From Bin5 sp034428435 (GTDB taxonomy: Bacteria; Chloroflexota; Anaerolineae; Caldilineales; Caldilineaceae): a stretch of DNA of 64,000 nt. Below the pieces are notes generated by a model. It ran no database searches and had not been told where the DNA came from. It saw only the letters and a program-made list of their open reading frames with translations. Positions 1 to 8,401 of the stretch are shown here, one piece after another; the stretch's first letter is position 1, and the number at the start of each line of letters is the position of its first letter. Where the stretch lies: NCBI GenBank assembly GCA_034428435.1, contig DAOUHY010000150.1, positions 62,001 through 126,000 on the forward strand, in the 5' to 3' direction. The position numbers were made by a program, and so were the translations under genes.

Positions 1-41
1 AGACAGTTATTGTAAGCGAGGGGACAAGGGAAAGGTCATTC

Positions 42-872
42 ATGGCTATCTTGGACGGAAAAGTGGCCCTGGTCACCGGCGCGGGGCGAGGACACGGGGA
101 GGCGGTTGCAGTCCGGTTTGCCGAGGAGAGCGCCGCGGTTGCAGTCTGCGACATCGTGCCCGTAGAGGAGTTGGAGGGCGGAGTCGGCGAACGGATCCGG
201 GCCGCAGGCGGGGAGGTATTTTGCTCGCAGACAGATGTTTCGAAAGAGGAGCCGGTCAGGCAGCTAGTGCAGGATACGATTGACCGTTTCGGCACGATCG
301 ACATATTGGTTAACGTGGTCGGGATAGCCGGTCCGACGAAGGATGTATGGCAGATGAGCCTGGAGGAGTGGCAGGAAACGCTGGCGGTCAATCTGGATTC
401 GGCGTTCCTGGGCTGCAAGTACGCGCTGCCGGAGATGATTCGCAAGAGGTACGGGCGCGTAATCAACTTCAGCTCGGCTTCGGGCAAGCAGCCTCTTTCG
501 CACCGTACTCCCTACACGACCTCGAAGATGGGCATCCTTGGATTCACACGCACTTTGGCGGCGGACGTGGGCCGGTACAATATCACGGTCAATGCCATCT
601 GTCCTGGTGCACACGAGGAGCGGAGTGTCGAGTTGGAACGGGCGCGGGCGGAGTACAGGGGGGAAGCTTTCGATGAAGAGGCATTACGGCGCCGTTACCG
701 GGAGCCGCGGCCGAACGCGGTGCTGGCCGGGCGGTGGTGCGGGGATGAAGGATTCGTGGAGAAGGGGGCCGGGTCGGAGGAAGCGGCGGCGATAGCGGTC
801 TTTCTGGCGTCGGATGATGCGGCCAGCATGACGGGTCAGGACATCAATTCGGGGGGATGGGTGATGTGGTGA
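42..872 (+). CDS. SDR family oxidoreductase
   Basis: A classical short-chain dehydrogenase/reductase of 276 residues, a soluble NAD(P)H-dependent oxidoreductase of unknown substrate. The nucleotide-binding motif TGAGRGHG is at residues 12-19. The catalytic residues are Ser144/145, Tyr158 and Lys162 (YTTSK). The motif usually written NNAG reads NVVG near residue 91, a small deviation. ATG at 42 is preceded by AAAGG at 31-35. An insertion of about 35 residues between 200 and 240 separates the catalytic core from the C-terminal glycine-rich end. It lies upstream of a catabolic cluster and may act in the same pathway, but no shared promoter is visible. Family assignment is secure; the substrate is unknown. 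Confidence 0.9.
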   Translation: MAILDGKVALVTGAGRGHGEAVAVRFAEESAAVAVCDIVPVEELEGGVGERIRAAGGEVFCSQTDVSKEEPVRQLVQDTIDRFGTIDILVNVVGIAGPTKDVWQMSLEEWQETLAVNLDSAFLGCKYALPEMIRKRYGRVINFSSASGKQPLSHRTPYTTSKMGILGFTRTLAADVGRYNITVNAICPGAHEERSVELERARAEYRGEAFDEEALRRRYREPRPNAVLAGRWCGDEGFVEKGAGSEEAAAIAVFLASDDAASMTGQDINSGGWVMW

Positions 873-902
873 GGAAGGCTTACTTCCGCGAATTCTGTCT
901 AC

Positions 903-999
903 GAAGAACACCTTTTTGATCCGCGAAGTTACGCGAAGGGACGCGAAGAACACCTTTTTTCATCCGCGAGGTCACGCGAAGGGCTGCGAAGAACGCCAG
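903..999. repeat. 42-43 bp tandem repeat, 2.3 units
   Basis: Two near-identical units begin at 903 and 945, each starting GAAGAACACC followed by a T run and then a GCGAAG-rich half. A third partial unit begins at 988. The array fills the space between the SDR gene and the next start codon. Within each unit the CGCGAAG motif repeats, so the array is nested. Confidence 0.75.
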
Positions 1000-1020
1000 G
1001 TGCAGAGTCGAGAAGCAGAA

Positions 1021-3828
1021 ATGATGACAGAGAACGCAGTGCCGTTGCAGGGGCAGTTTGTGCTGGAGTGGAACCGAGGCGGTATCAGTAGCCTCAAACT
1101 GAAGGACGATGTGTACGATACCGAATACATCACGCCGGCCGAAACGCTTGGGGAGGTGCTGGTAGGCTATCGCGTAGGCGGAGGGGCGTGGCGATCTGCG
1201 ACGAACTTCTCCTCCGGCGACATCCGTAGGGTTGAAGAGACTGGAGGCGGGTCTCGGGCGTTCGTGTACAGCGGAGATAGCCAATTGCTGCACGGATTGC
1301 GCGGGTTGGGGCTGGAGGAGCGGTTCAGCGCGGAAGGGAACCGCCTGATATGGAGCCTGGCGTTTCGCAACGAGACGGAAGAGACGGTGGAGATCGGGGA
1401 CATCGGTCTGCCGTTGCCCTTTAACAAGCGCTTTGTGCGCGACAACCTGGCCAACTATACGCATGTCGTCGCGCGCCACAGCTTCATTTCGGGACATGGT
1501 TCATTTCTGTTTTGGCAGCGGCCCAATGGCGCCGGTCCCTACCTAGTGATGACGCCTCTGGCGGGAACGAAGCTGGAGTACTATGAGGAGATCGACCCTC
1601 ACCCTTCGACAACCAGCGTGCCCTACCGCGTTTATATTCATTCGGCGCTGACCGGTGGAAACGAGACGCGAGGAAGCTGGCGCCAACCGCATACGAGCGT
1701 CACGCTTTCGCCACAGGGAACTGAGGGCGACGGCGTTTCATACGGCTTCTGCCTGGAGTGGGCTGACGATTACGATGGCGTGCGTGATGTCCTTTACCGG
1801 CAAGGACTGTTCGACGTTCATGTCGTGCCGGGCATGACGGTACCGATTGATCTGGGCGCGACTTTCTCGATGCGGACGAAGCACGAAGAGTATGAAGTCG
1901 CGGCGGAGTATCCTGATCAGACCAGCATCGACCTGGTGGATGAAACGCAAGCAGATTCCCGCAGCTTTCGAGTAGAGTTTTCGCGGCTGGGGGAGAATCT
2001 CCTGACGGTCAACTACGGCAGCGGTTCCTACATGAACCTTGAGTTTTTTGTCACCGATCCGCTGGAGACTTTGATCAAGAAGCGAACTGCCTTTATTGTG
2101 GACAAGCAACAGCACAGGGACACGGGCAAGTGGTATGAAGGCCTGTTTTCGGTGTGGGACATGCGGGAGGCCGTCCTGCGCGGTCCTGAGAACACGGGCG
2201 GATTCGACGGCTGGTACGGTTATACGTTGACCTGTGACGACACGGCTCTACCAAAGGCGCCGTTCATCGCCGCGAAGAACGTGCATTTCCCCGAGCAGAA
2301 GGAGATTGATGCGGTCGAGTACTACATCGAGAAGTTTGTATGGGGCGGGCTGCAACGCACGGACGAGGAACAGCCTTACCCTTACTTTATCTATGGCGTG
2401 CCTAACTGGTATGAGAACAGGCACAGTGAGCACGGGTTCGGGACCAAGGGGGAAGGTCTGAAACATGTCTGGCGCAGCTACGATTATCCGCATGTGATCA
2501 TGCTCTATTTTCACATGTACCAGATTGCCAAGCAATATCATGGGTCGACGAACTACCTGGACAGTGCGGGTTACCTGGAGCGGGCGTTCGGGACGGCGGA
2601 AGCCCACTTCCGGCTTGCCGGGCTGGACGATCTCCCGCACGGAGCCCGGGGGTACTGGGCGTATCGACTCGGCCTGTACAATGAGATGTTGATTGTTGAC
2701 CTGATCGACGCTCTTGAGGAGGAGGGCTGGCAGGAGCGGGCGGACTGGCTGCGCGGAGAGTGGGAGAAGAAGGTCAAGTATTTCGTGTATGACGATCCGT
2801 ATCCGTTTGATTCGGAGTATCCGTTTGACACGACAGCGTTCGAAACATCACATGCTGTCGCAAAGTACGGGTTGACGCGCACTGTTGAGCCTGATACGAA
2901 GCTCTGGTACGACAAGTACAGGGACATCTGGTACGAGCATCCTGAAGTCAGCCGGTCTGACTTTGAGGCGTTCATGGAAAAGCAGATTGAGGCGAATATT
3001 GCTCTGCGGGGTTGGGTGGAACCGTCGTACACGCTATTGGGAGGCGACAATCGGGGTGGGGACTCTTCGCGTTACGGCCTGAGCTACATGTCACAGCTGG
3101 GGGGATGGTCAATTGTGGACTACGCCCTTTACTTCGCGAAGGACCCATTCCCTTACTTGCGCTTAGGCTATGCATCCCTCCTCAGTTCGTGGTGCCTGAT
3201 GAATACAGGGACGGCCGAATCGAATTACGGGTACTGGTATCCGGGCGAGGATAACGATGGTGCGTCGGGTTGGGCGATTACGCCAGAAAAGTACAGCGGC
3301 ATGTGGATCAGGCAGGACAACGGGCGTGGGAGCTGGCCGTACGACGGCGAGATTGAATTGGGGTACGGGGCGGCGCTGCGAACCGCGGCCACGATAGTAG
3401 CCGACGATCCGCTTTTTGGCTGGTTTGCTTATGGCGGGCAGCTCGGGATGCGAGAGGGTCGATTTGAGATCTGGCCGCAGGACGGTGTGCGTCAGAGACT
3501 GCATATCATCGGGCGAGACGCGCGCATGCACTTGTTGCTAGAGCGCGACGGCTTTGCAGCAGATCATCCGATCTCCATACATTGCAACTACCTGGATTGT
3601 GAGGGCGCGGCTATGCAGTTCTCAAGGATCGCGTTCCGTATTGAAAATCGCAGCGGCGACCGGCACAGAACGGATTTGAAGCTCCGTGGTTTGAAAGGAA
3701 GTAGCTACACTGTTCGCATTGACGGGGAATCAACTCGCGACTTTGAGGCAGCAGAAGGGGGGTGGAGCAAGGCTGAAATTGAATTGAGTCCCAAAGATGT
3801 GGTCAAAGTGGAAATCGAGGCGGGTTGA
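1021..3828 (+). CDS. large DUF5695-like protein, possible glycosidase fold
   Basis: A protein of 935 residues. The overall organisation recalls bacterial proteins filed under DUF5695: an N-terminal beta-rich part (about 1-330), a long middle part rich in Trp, Tyr and acidic residues (about 400-800) reminiscent of alpha/alpha-barrel carbohydrate-active enzymes, and a C-terminal beta domain. That is recognition from memory, not a search. No signal peptide is visible from the chosen ATG. The frame is open upstream to 916, but that part is made of the tandem repeat at 903-999, so ATG 1021 is preferred even though its ribosome-binding site is weak. A hairpin terminator follows. It may process a sugar-containing substrate for the catabolic region downstream; that is inference. 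Confidence 0.6.
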   Translation: MMTENAVPLQGQFVLEWNRGGISSLKLKDDVYDTEYITPAETLGEVLVGYRVGGGAWRSATNFSSGDIRRVEETGGGSRAFVYSGDSQLLHGLRGLGLEERFSAEGNRLIWSLAFRNETEETVEIGDIGLPLPFNKRFVRDNLANYTHVVARHSFISGHGSFLFWQRPNGAGPYLVMTPLAGTKLEYYEEIDPHPSTTSVPYRVYIHSALTGGNETRGSWRQPHTSVTLSPQGTEGDGVSYGFCLEWADDYDGVRDVLYRQGLFDVHVVPGMTVPIDLGATFSMRTKHEEYEVAAEYPDQTSIDLVDETQADSRSFRVEFSRLGENLLTVNYGSGSYMNLEFFVTDPLETLIKKRTAFIVDKQQHRDTGKWYEGLFSVWDMREAVLRGPENTGGFDGWYGYTLTCDDTALPKAPFIAAKNVHFPEQKEIDAVEYYIEKFVWGGLQRTDEEQPYPYFIYGVPNWYENRHSEHGFGTKGEGLKHVWRSYDYPHVIMLYFHMYQIAKQYHGSTNYLDSAGYLERAFGTAEAHFRLAGLDDLPHGARGYWAYRLGLYNEMLIVDLIDALEEEGWQERADWLRGEWEKKVKYFVYDDPYPFDSEYPFDTTAFETSHAVAKYGLTRTVEPDTKLWYDKYRDIWYEHPEVSRSDFEAFMEKQIEANIALRGWVEPSYTLLGGDNRGGDSSRYGLSYMSQLGGWSIVDYALYFAKDPFPYLRLGYASLLSSWCLMNTGTAESNYGYWYPGEDNDGASGWAITPEKYSGMWIRQDNGRGSWPYDGEIELGYGAALRTAATIVADDPLFGWFAYGGQLGMREGRFEIWPQDGVRQRLHIIGRDARMHLLLERDGFAADHPISIHCNYLDCEGAAMQFSRIAFRIENRSGDRHRTDLKLRGLKGSSYTVRIDGESTRDFEAAEGGWSKAEIELSPKDVVKVEIEAG

Positions 3829-3853
3829 TTTCCGAGTTTCGCATGGGAGAGCA

Positions 3854-3881
3854 GGGCAGCCGAGGACTGCCCGAAGGTTTT
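3854..3881 (+). terminator. probable intrinsic terminator
   Basis: A six-base-pair GC stem (GGGCAG / CTGCCC) with a seven-base loop is followed five bases later by TTTT. It lies 26 bases after the stop codon of the large plus-strand gene and touches the end of the convergent minus-strand gene. Confidence 0.55.
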
Positions 3882-4350
3882 AATCTGTCGTCTCGGTGTC
3901 TTCGTGCCAAACCAGGTCCGTCCAATGGCAGGTGGTCCACCTTCCATACTCGGACTTGAGCGAGGTTACGACCATGTTCTTTGTTCGGTCTTCGTCGTAA
4001 AAGTTTCCCTTCTCCATAAACGAAGTCAGCATCTTAAGTCGCTTCAAGCAGTGGTTGCGGGCCTGCTCGCCGATCTCTTCGAGTGACCGTTCCCGACCTT
4101 TAAAGAAGGCGAAAAAGGCGTCGCGGGAGGAGTTCAGATTCCCTGCGCGGGCGTCCTCGATTCGCGTTCGGAAGGGCTGGACCCACGAGTCTGGTGGGGC
4201 GCTCTGGTTTATGACTGTGTTGGCGTCGTCCAGCTTTTGCTTGTACTGTTCCACGACGCGCCCGCTGATCCTCGACAGCGAGAGAGTGATCAGTGCGAGG
4301 ACAATGCCTATGGCGCAGGCAAAAAGGATGATGACGACCAGAATTGGCAC
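3880..4350 (-). CDS. membrane-anchored hypothetical protein
   Basis: A 156-residue protein that I do not recognise. Residues 3-24 form one strongly hydrophobic segment (ILVVIILFACAIGIVLALI), so the protein is probably anchored by its N terminus. The rest is a charged, mostly helical domain. The start is GTG at 4350, preceded by AAAGGA with seven bases of spacing, which supports translation. It is convergent with the large gene before it and stands alone on the minus strand. Confidence 0.6.
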   Translation of the reverse strand: MPILVVIILFACAIGIVLALITLSLSRISGRVVEQYKQKLDDANTVINQSAPPDSWVQPFRTRIEDARAGNLNSSRDAFFAFFKGRERSLEEIGEQARNHCLKRLKMLTSFMEKGNFYDEDRTKNMVVTSLKSEYGRWTTCHWTDLVWHEDTETTD

Positions 4351-4449
4351 TTCAGATTCCTTTCTACACTCAAGCCGTTAGACTCATGTGGATACTATAC
4401 CACGATTCTTTCATTCGAGCGGTCTTCATTGCGAGAAGGAATCGCGGGA

Positions 4450-4865
4450 GCGTGCATCCTTGTCTTGGGGTGGGAATGGCTTGGCGCGGAATCAGAGCCA
4501 GCGGTGGTTTAGAAAGTTGCCGGTTTTAGGAGAGACGCAGGGCAGGCGTCAGGCCTGATTGTAAGTTAGGGTACTCTGATCGGGGTATAGGGACGAAAGG
4601 GGGGAAGGTGAGGGCGACAGTGGAGGGCGTGCGAGGGCGGGCACAGGGCCGGCGCCTACTGGGAATTGATAGGGACGGTGGATCGTGGTCTGGCGAAACT
4701 CGGTCGAACAGGCACTCTTCGCCAATGTCGACACCAGGTCGATGAGGCATGTTGTAGGAGAGGGGGCGTTGCGGGGGCGGAGCCCCCGCACAAGGGAGGG
4801 CCGAATAGGCCCGACCGCCCGGAACTGCAGTAGTCAGTGGTCAGTGGTCAGAGAAGGGGCTTCGC
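4450..4865 (+). repeat. intergenic repeat element, copy A (type 1 arm)
   Basis: First of five related elements. Its left arm starts at GCGTGCATCC (4450) and aligns along its length with those of the copies at 31.8 and 57.0 kb. The conserved 65-base module is at 4756-4820: an outer GGGCG/CGCCC pairing encloses two hairpins, GCGGGGGC-GGA-GCCCCCGC and GGGCC-GAATA-GGCCC. It is followed by CTGCAG and a short array of GTCAGTG-like heptamers. The right-hand inverted repeat seen in copies C and E is not recognisable here, so the right boundary is approximate. The element fills most of the 865-base gap before the transporter operon. Confidence 0.8.
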
Positions 4866-5008
4866 TGCCGGGGCGTGGAACGAGAACTGAATGAAGTTTG
4901 GCTCCTACCAGGTGAATAAGACGGTTTCCCATCATTTTGGGTTGAAGGCTTGCGGCATTCTTCGAGTCAGAGGCGGAAAGACAGCGCTATTTACTGGATT
5001 TTCATTGT

Positions 5009-5044
5009 TTGCATTAAACACAGGATGCGCGTATTATTCACGCG
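5009..5044 (+). promoter_or_regulatory. candidate sigma70 promoter with dyad over -10
   Basis: TTGCAT at 5009-5014 and TATTAT at 5032-5037 are separated by 17 bases, a good match to a housekeeping promoter. The inverted repeat CGCGT (5028-5032) / ACGCG (5040-5044) straddles the -10 box, as an operator would. The surrounding 4890-5100 is clearly richer in A and T than the rest of the region. It would drive the transporter operon with a leader of roughly 170 bases. Confidence 0.45.
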
Positions 5045-5215
5045 TCAGGCTCTCAACCCAATTGTTTTCGTATGAGACGAGGAAATGAGAGTTGCACAGA
5101 AGTTCAATCCCGCACCCAGACAATTGAGTTCAAAGGAGGCCGATTCCCTAACCGTATTGAAGTGTAGGACCATTTCAGTTTGCCTTCCACACGATCAATC
5201 CCAAGGAGCGACCTG

Positions 5216-7258
5216 ATGAGGAAAAAGCTGACCTATTTGCTTATCGCGATTACCGCAGTGGCATTGCTGGCCGCGTGTGGTGCTCCGGAGCCGGCGGCAG
5301 AGGAAGCAATGGAGGAGGCGCCCGCGGCCGAGGAGACGTCGGAAGAGGCCATGGCTTCATCTGGCTACGAGAGCTGCCTCGAATCCCAAGCTGCAGGCAA
5401 TACATTCTGCGAAGCACCGATGCTGGCGGCCCGAGTCGAAGCGGGCGAACTGCCGCCAGTGGATGAGCGGCTTCCCGTCAATCCTGCTGTGGGCAACAAC
5501 CGTATTCCCGAATGGCAGGCCGTGATGGAACGCGGCGAGTACGGCGGCACGTTGCGGTTGATTGACTTTGACGCAGGCTCGATCGGCCATGATGCCGGCT
5601 GGATTTCGAATGAGCCCTGGGTGGAGACCGAGGACATCTCGCACGACTTTGCGACGATGACCGGTAACATCTTCGATCTGGAGATCAGTGACGACGACCA
5701 GGTTTTCACCTTCCACATGCGCAAGGGCATGAAGTTCTCGGATGGCTCCGATTTTGATACGGAGGACATCGATTTCTGGTGGAACGACATGCTGCACAAC
5801 GAGACGCTCACGCCCGTAATCGGGTCGACCTGGCGTTCGGGTAACTCGCCCTCGGGCAATGTGGGCACGATGGAGGTGATCGACCGCTATACCTTCAAGG
5901 TCTCGTTTGATCAGCCCTACGGCGGCTGGCCGGGCCTTTTCACATACGGCGGCGGCCCGCACCGATTCACAGACAGCGACTACCTGAAGAAGATCCACGG
6001 GGATTATGCGGATCCGGACGAGTTGGCATCACTGCTCGAGAAGCATGGTTTTGAGGCAGGCGAGTGGAACAGGCTGTTTGGCGTTTACACCAGCACCAAC
6101 CGCCAGCATGAGACCGGCCTTCCTTCGCTTGGACCCTACGTTCTGACTGAAATGGGCGAGACGCAGGCGGTTATGGAGCGGAACCCCTATTACTTCAAGG
6201 TGGACGAGTGGGGCCAGCAGCTGCCTTACATCGACCGGCTTCAGATATCGATTGTTCCCGATGTCAATGCGGCGACATTGAAGATTATCGCCGGTGAAGT
6301 GGATATGGCGCGCCGCGGCGTAACTGCTGCCGACATGCCGCTCTACCTGCAGAACGCCGAGGAGAAGGGCTACGAGGTCGTAATTCTGGACATGCACGCC
6401 TCGCTGGGTGAGATCTACCTGAATATGACCTATGCGGAGGAGGCGTGGCAGGAGGTCATCAACGAATTAGACTTCCGCAAAGCACTCTCCTTCGCGGTTG
6501 ACCGCGAGTCGATCATCGACGCGGTTTACGCGGGTCTGGCGGAACTACCGCAAACCATGGACCCGACCACAGACGTTGCGCAGGCCGAGGCCCTCCTGGA
6601 CGGGTTGGGACTGGACCAGCGCGACGCGGACGGGTGCCGGCTGACACCGAGCGGCCTGCCGATCCGGATCCAGTTCAATTTCACCCCGTTCACGGGTGAA
6701 TCGCTGCCGACGGCTGAGATTGCGGCACAGAACTGGAATGACATCGGCATCTGCACAACGGTCAAGCAGTTGGAGCAGAACCTGTTCCTGACACAGGCGG
6801 CAGCCAACGAGACGCAGGCGATGGTCTGGTGGGCGCACTATCCACGCTGGCCGTGGCACGAGTCCGGCGACTATATTGGACGGGCGTGGCAGCGCCACTA
6901 TGCCCCGTTGTGGATGGCGTGGTTTGACTGGAATGTCGGAGGAGGAAAGGAAGCATCGGACAACCCGGACGAGACCGATCCTCTGATCGTGGGTGTCGAA
7001 CCGCCGCAGACCTACAAGGACTTGCGGAGGCTACAGACCGAGCTCTTCGCTACCTCAGATGCATCAGAGCACGAGCGGATATGGGGTGAGATGATCGCGA
7101 TCTTCCGTGACAACCACTTCTGGATTTCCGCGTCCGACCCGTTGAAGAATCCTCTGGTCGTAAGCGCGGGTCTTGGAAACGTGGCCAAGAAGGGTTTCCA
7201 GATCCAGTCTGCCAACGAGGCAGAGTTCTACTACTGGCAGGATGAGAGCCGACGCTGA
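5216..7258 (+). CDS. ABC transporter substrate-binding lipoprotein (SBP family 5)
   Basis: A 680-residue extracytoplasmic solute-binding protein of the peptide/opine/nickel family 5. ATG 5216 is preceded by AAGGAG at 5203-5208. It starts a lipoprotein signal peptide: two lysines, a hydrophobic core and a lipobox LAAC with Cys21 as the lipidated residue. An acidic Ala/Glu-rich linker (about 24-45) follows, then the binding domain. The protein is longer than the usual 500-550 residues, mainly through this linker and an N-terminal insertion containing two cysteines. An in-frame TTG 12 codons upstream is less likely because it would spoil the signal peptide. It heads an operon with two permeases and two ATPases. 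The substrate cannot be told from sequence; neighbouring enzymes suggest a small organic acid or amine derivative rather than a peptide. Confidence 0.9.
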   Translation: MRKKLTYLLIAITAVALLAACGAPEPAAEEAMEEAPAAEETSEEAMASSGYESCLESQAAGNTFCEAPMLAARVEAGELPPVDERLPVNPAVGNNRIPEWQAVMERGEYGGTLRLIDFDAGSIGHDAGWISNEPWVETEDISHDFATMTGNIFDLEISDDDQVFTFHMRKGMKFSDGSDFDTEDIDFWWNDMLHNETLTPVIGSTWRSGNSPSGNVGTMEVIDRYTFKVSFDQPYGGWPGLFTYGGGPHRFTDSDYLKKIHGDYADPDELASLLEKHGFEAGEWNRLFGVYTSTNRQHETGLPSLGPYVLTEMGETQAVMERNPYYFKVDEWGQQLPYIDRLQISIVPDVNAATLKIIAGEVDMARRGVTAADMPLYLQNAEEKGYEVVILDMHASLGEIYLNMTYAEEAWQEVINELDFRKALSFAVDRESIIDAVYAGLAELPQTMDPTTDVAQAEALLDGLGLDQRDADGCRLTPSGLPIRIQFNFTPFTGESLPTAEIAAQNWNDIGICTTVKQLEQNLFLTQAAANETQAMVWWAHYPRWPWHESGDYIGRAWQRHYAPLWMAWFDWNVGGGKEASDNPDETDPLIVGVEPPQTYKDLRRLQTELFATSDASEHERIWGEMIAIFRDNHFWISASDPLKNPLVVSAGLGNVAKKGFQIQSANEAEFYYWQDESRR

Positions 7259-7276
7259 TTTCGGCAGATTGAAAAT

Positions 7277-7303
7277 CGGGGGGCGGGCGCGGCTCGCCCC
7301 CCG
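7277..7303 (+). promoter_or_regulatory. strong stem-loop between binding protein and permease genes
   Basis: A perfect nine-base-pair GC stem (CGGGGGGCG at 7277-7285 pairing with CGCCCCCCG at 7295-7303) with a nine-base loop lies 18 bases after the binding-protein stop. No T run follows. In transporter operons such a structure usually protects the 3' end of a processed mRNA or terminates only part of transcription, giving more binding protein than permease. Confidence 0.65.
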
Positions 7304-7402
7304 AACCACCACCACGCTTTGGACAAGAGGCAGGACGGAAGTTCGTAGCCCAAGCAGGTTTCTCGGATTCTCCCCACAGGGTATTTACAGGGAAGGGAGT
7401 CA

Positions 7403-8401
7403 ATGCTTACACAGTACATTGGCAGACGACTTCTGCTGTTAATCCCGTTGATCTTGCTCATCTCCGTCATATCGTTCGTACTGATCCAACTACCGCCGGG
7501 GGACATTCTGAACATGGAGGTCCTGCGACTGCGGTCGGCGGGTACCCAAGTGTCGGAGGAGGAGGTCGAGGCGCTGCGGCAACTATACGGGCTGGACAAG
7601 TCGATGCCGGAACAGTACTGGCTTTGGATTACAAACATCCTGTTCAAAGGCAATTTCGGGACTTCGTTCACCTACGTCAAGTCGGTAAGCGAGATCCTGG
7701 CGGCGCGCGTTCCTCTGACGGCGGCGGTATCGGTCCTGACAGCAATATTTGTTTGGGTCACAGCGGTGCCGATAGGCGTCTACTCGGCAACGCATCAGTA
7801 CTCATTGGTCGACTATTTCTGGACGTTTATCTCGTTTATTGGCGTTGCGACACCAGGTTTTCTGCTGGCGTTGATCTTTTTGTGGCTGGCTTTTGTCTGG
7901 TTCGACATTTCGGCGATCGGGCTGTTTTCTCAACAGTATGAAACCGCGCCCTGGAGTTGGGGGAAGTTGGTGAACATGCTCCAGCACATTTGGGTGCCGA
8001 TAGTCATTATCGGAATGGCGAATACGGCGGGGATGATGCGCACAATGCGGGGGATGATGCTGGACGAACTGAACAAGCAGTATGTCATCACGGCACGTTC
8101 GAAAGGGCTGACGGAGACGCGGCTGCTGGTGAAGTACCCGGTGCGTACATCGATGAACCCCGTATTCAGCACAATCGGTTGGATGCTACCGGGGATAATC
8201 TCGGGTGAAGTGCTGGTTTCAATGGTACTGAACATCCCAACAACGGGCCCAGTGCTGTTGCAGGCCCTCTTGAATCAGGACATGTTTCTGGCGGGCAGCA
8301 TCGTGTTCATCCTCAGTATTCTGACCGTGGTCGGCACTCTGGTTTCCGATATCCTGCTGGTGTGGCTGGATCCGCGTATCCGCTATGAGGGTGTAGCCTG
8401 A
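7403..8401 (+). CDS. ABC transporter permease, DppB/OppB type
   Basis: A 332-residue inner-membrane permease of the oligopeptide/dipeptide class. An N-terminal membrane segment (about 9-29) is followed by a periplasmic loop and five further segments carrying the BPD_transp_1 domain. The ATPase-coupling EAA-like loop lies around residues 210-245 (ARSKGLTE followed by ...PVRTSMNP). GGGAAGGGAGTC before ATG 7403 gives a good ribosome-binding site. It ends by overlapping the next permease start by one base (TGATG), so the two are translationally coupled. Confidence 0.93.
   Translation: MLTQYIGRRLLLLIPLILLISVISFVLIQLPPGDILNMEVLRLRSAGTQVSEEEVEALRQLYGLDKSMPEQYWLWITNILFKGNFGTSFTYVKSVSEILAARVPLTAAVSVLTAIFVWVTAVPIGVYSATHQYSLVDYFWTFISFIGVATPGFLLALIFLWLAFVWFDISAIGLFSQQYETAPWSWGKLVNMLQHIWVPIVIIGMANTAGMMRTMRGMMLDELNKQYVITARSKGLTETRLLVKYPVRTSMNPVFSTIGWMLPGIISGEVLVSMVLNIPTTGPVLLQALLNQDMFLAGSIVFILSILTVVGTLVSDILLVWLDPRIRYEGVA

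Noticed and set aside
4756..4820. Repeat module as a simple transcription terminator
   Set aside because: No T run follows either hairpin in any copy, and the conserved part extends well beyond a hairpin.
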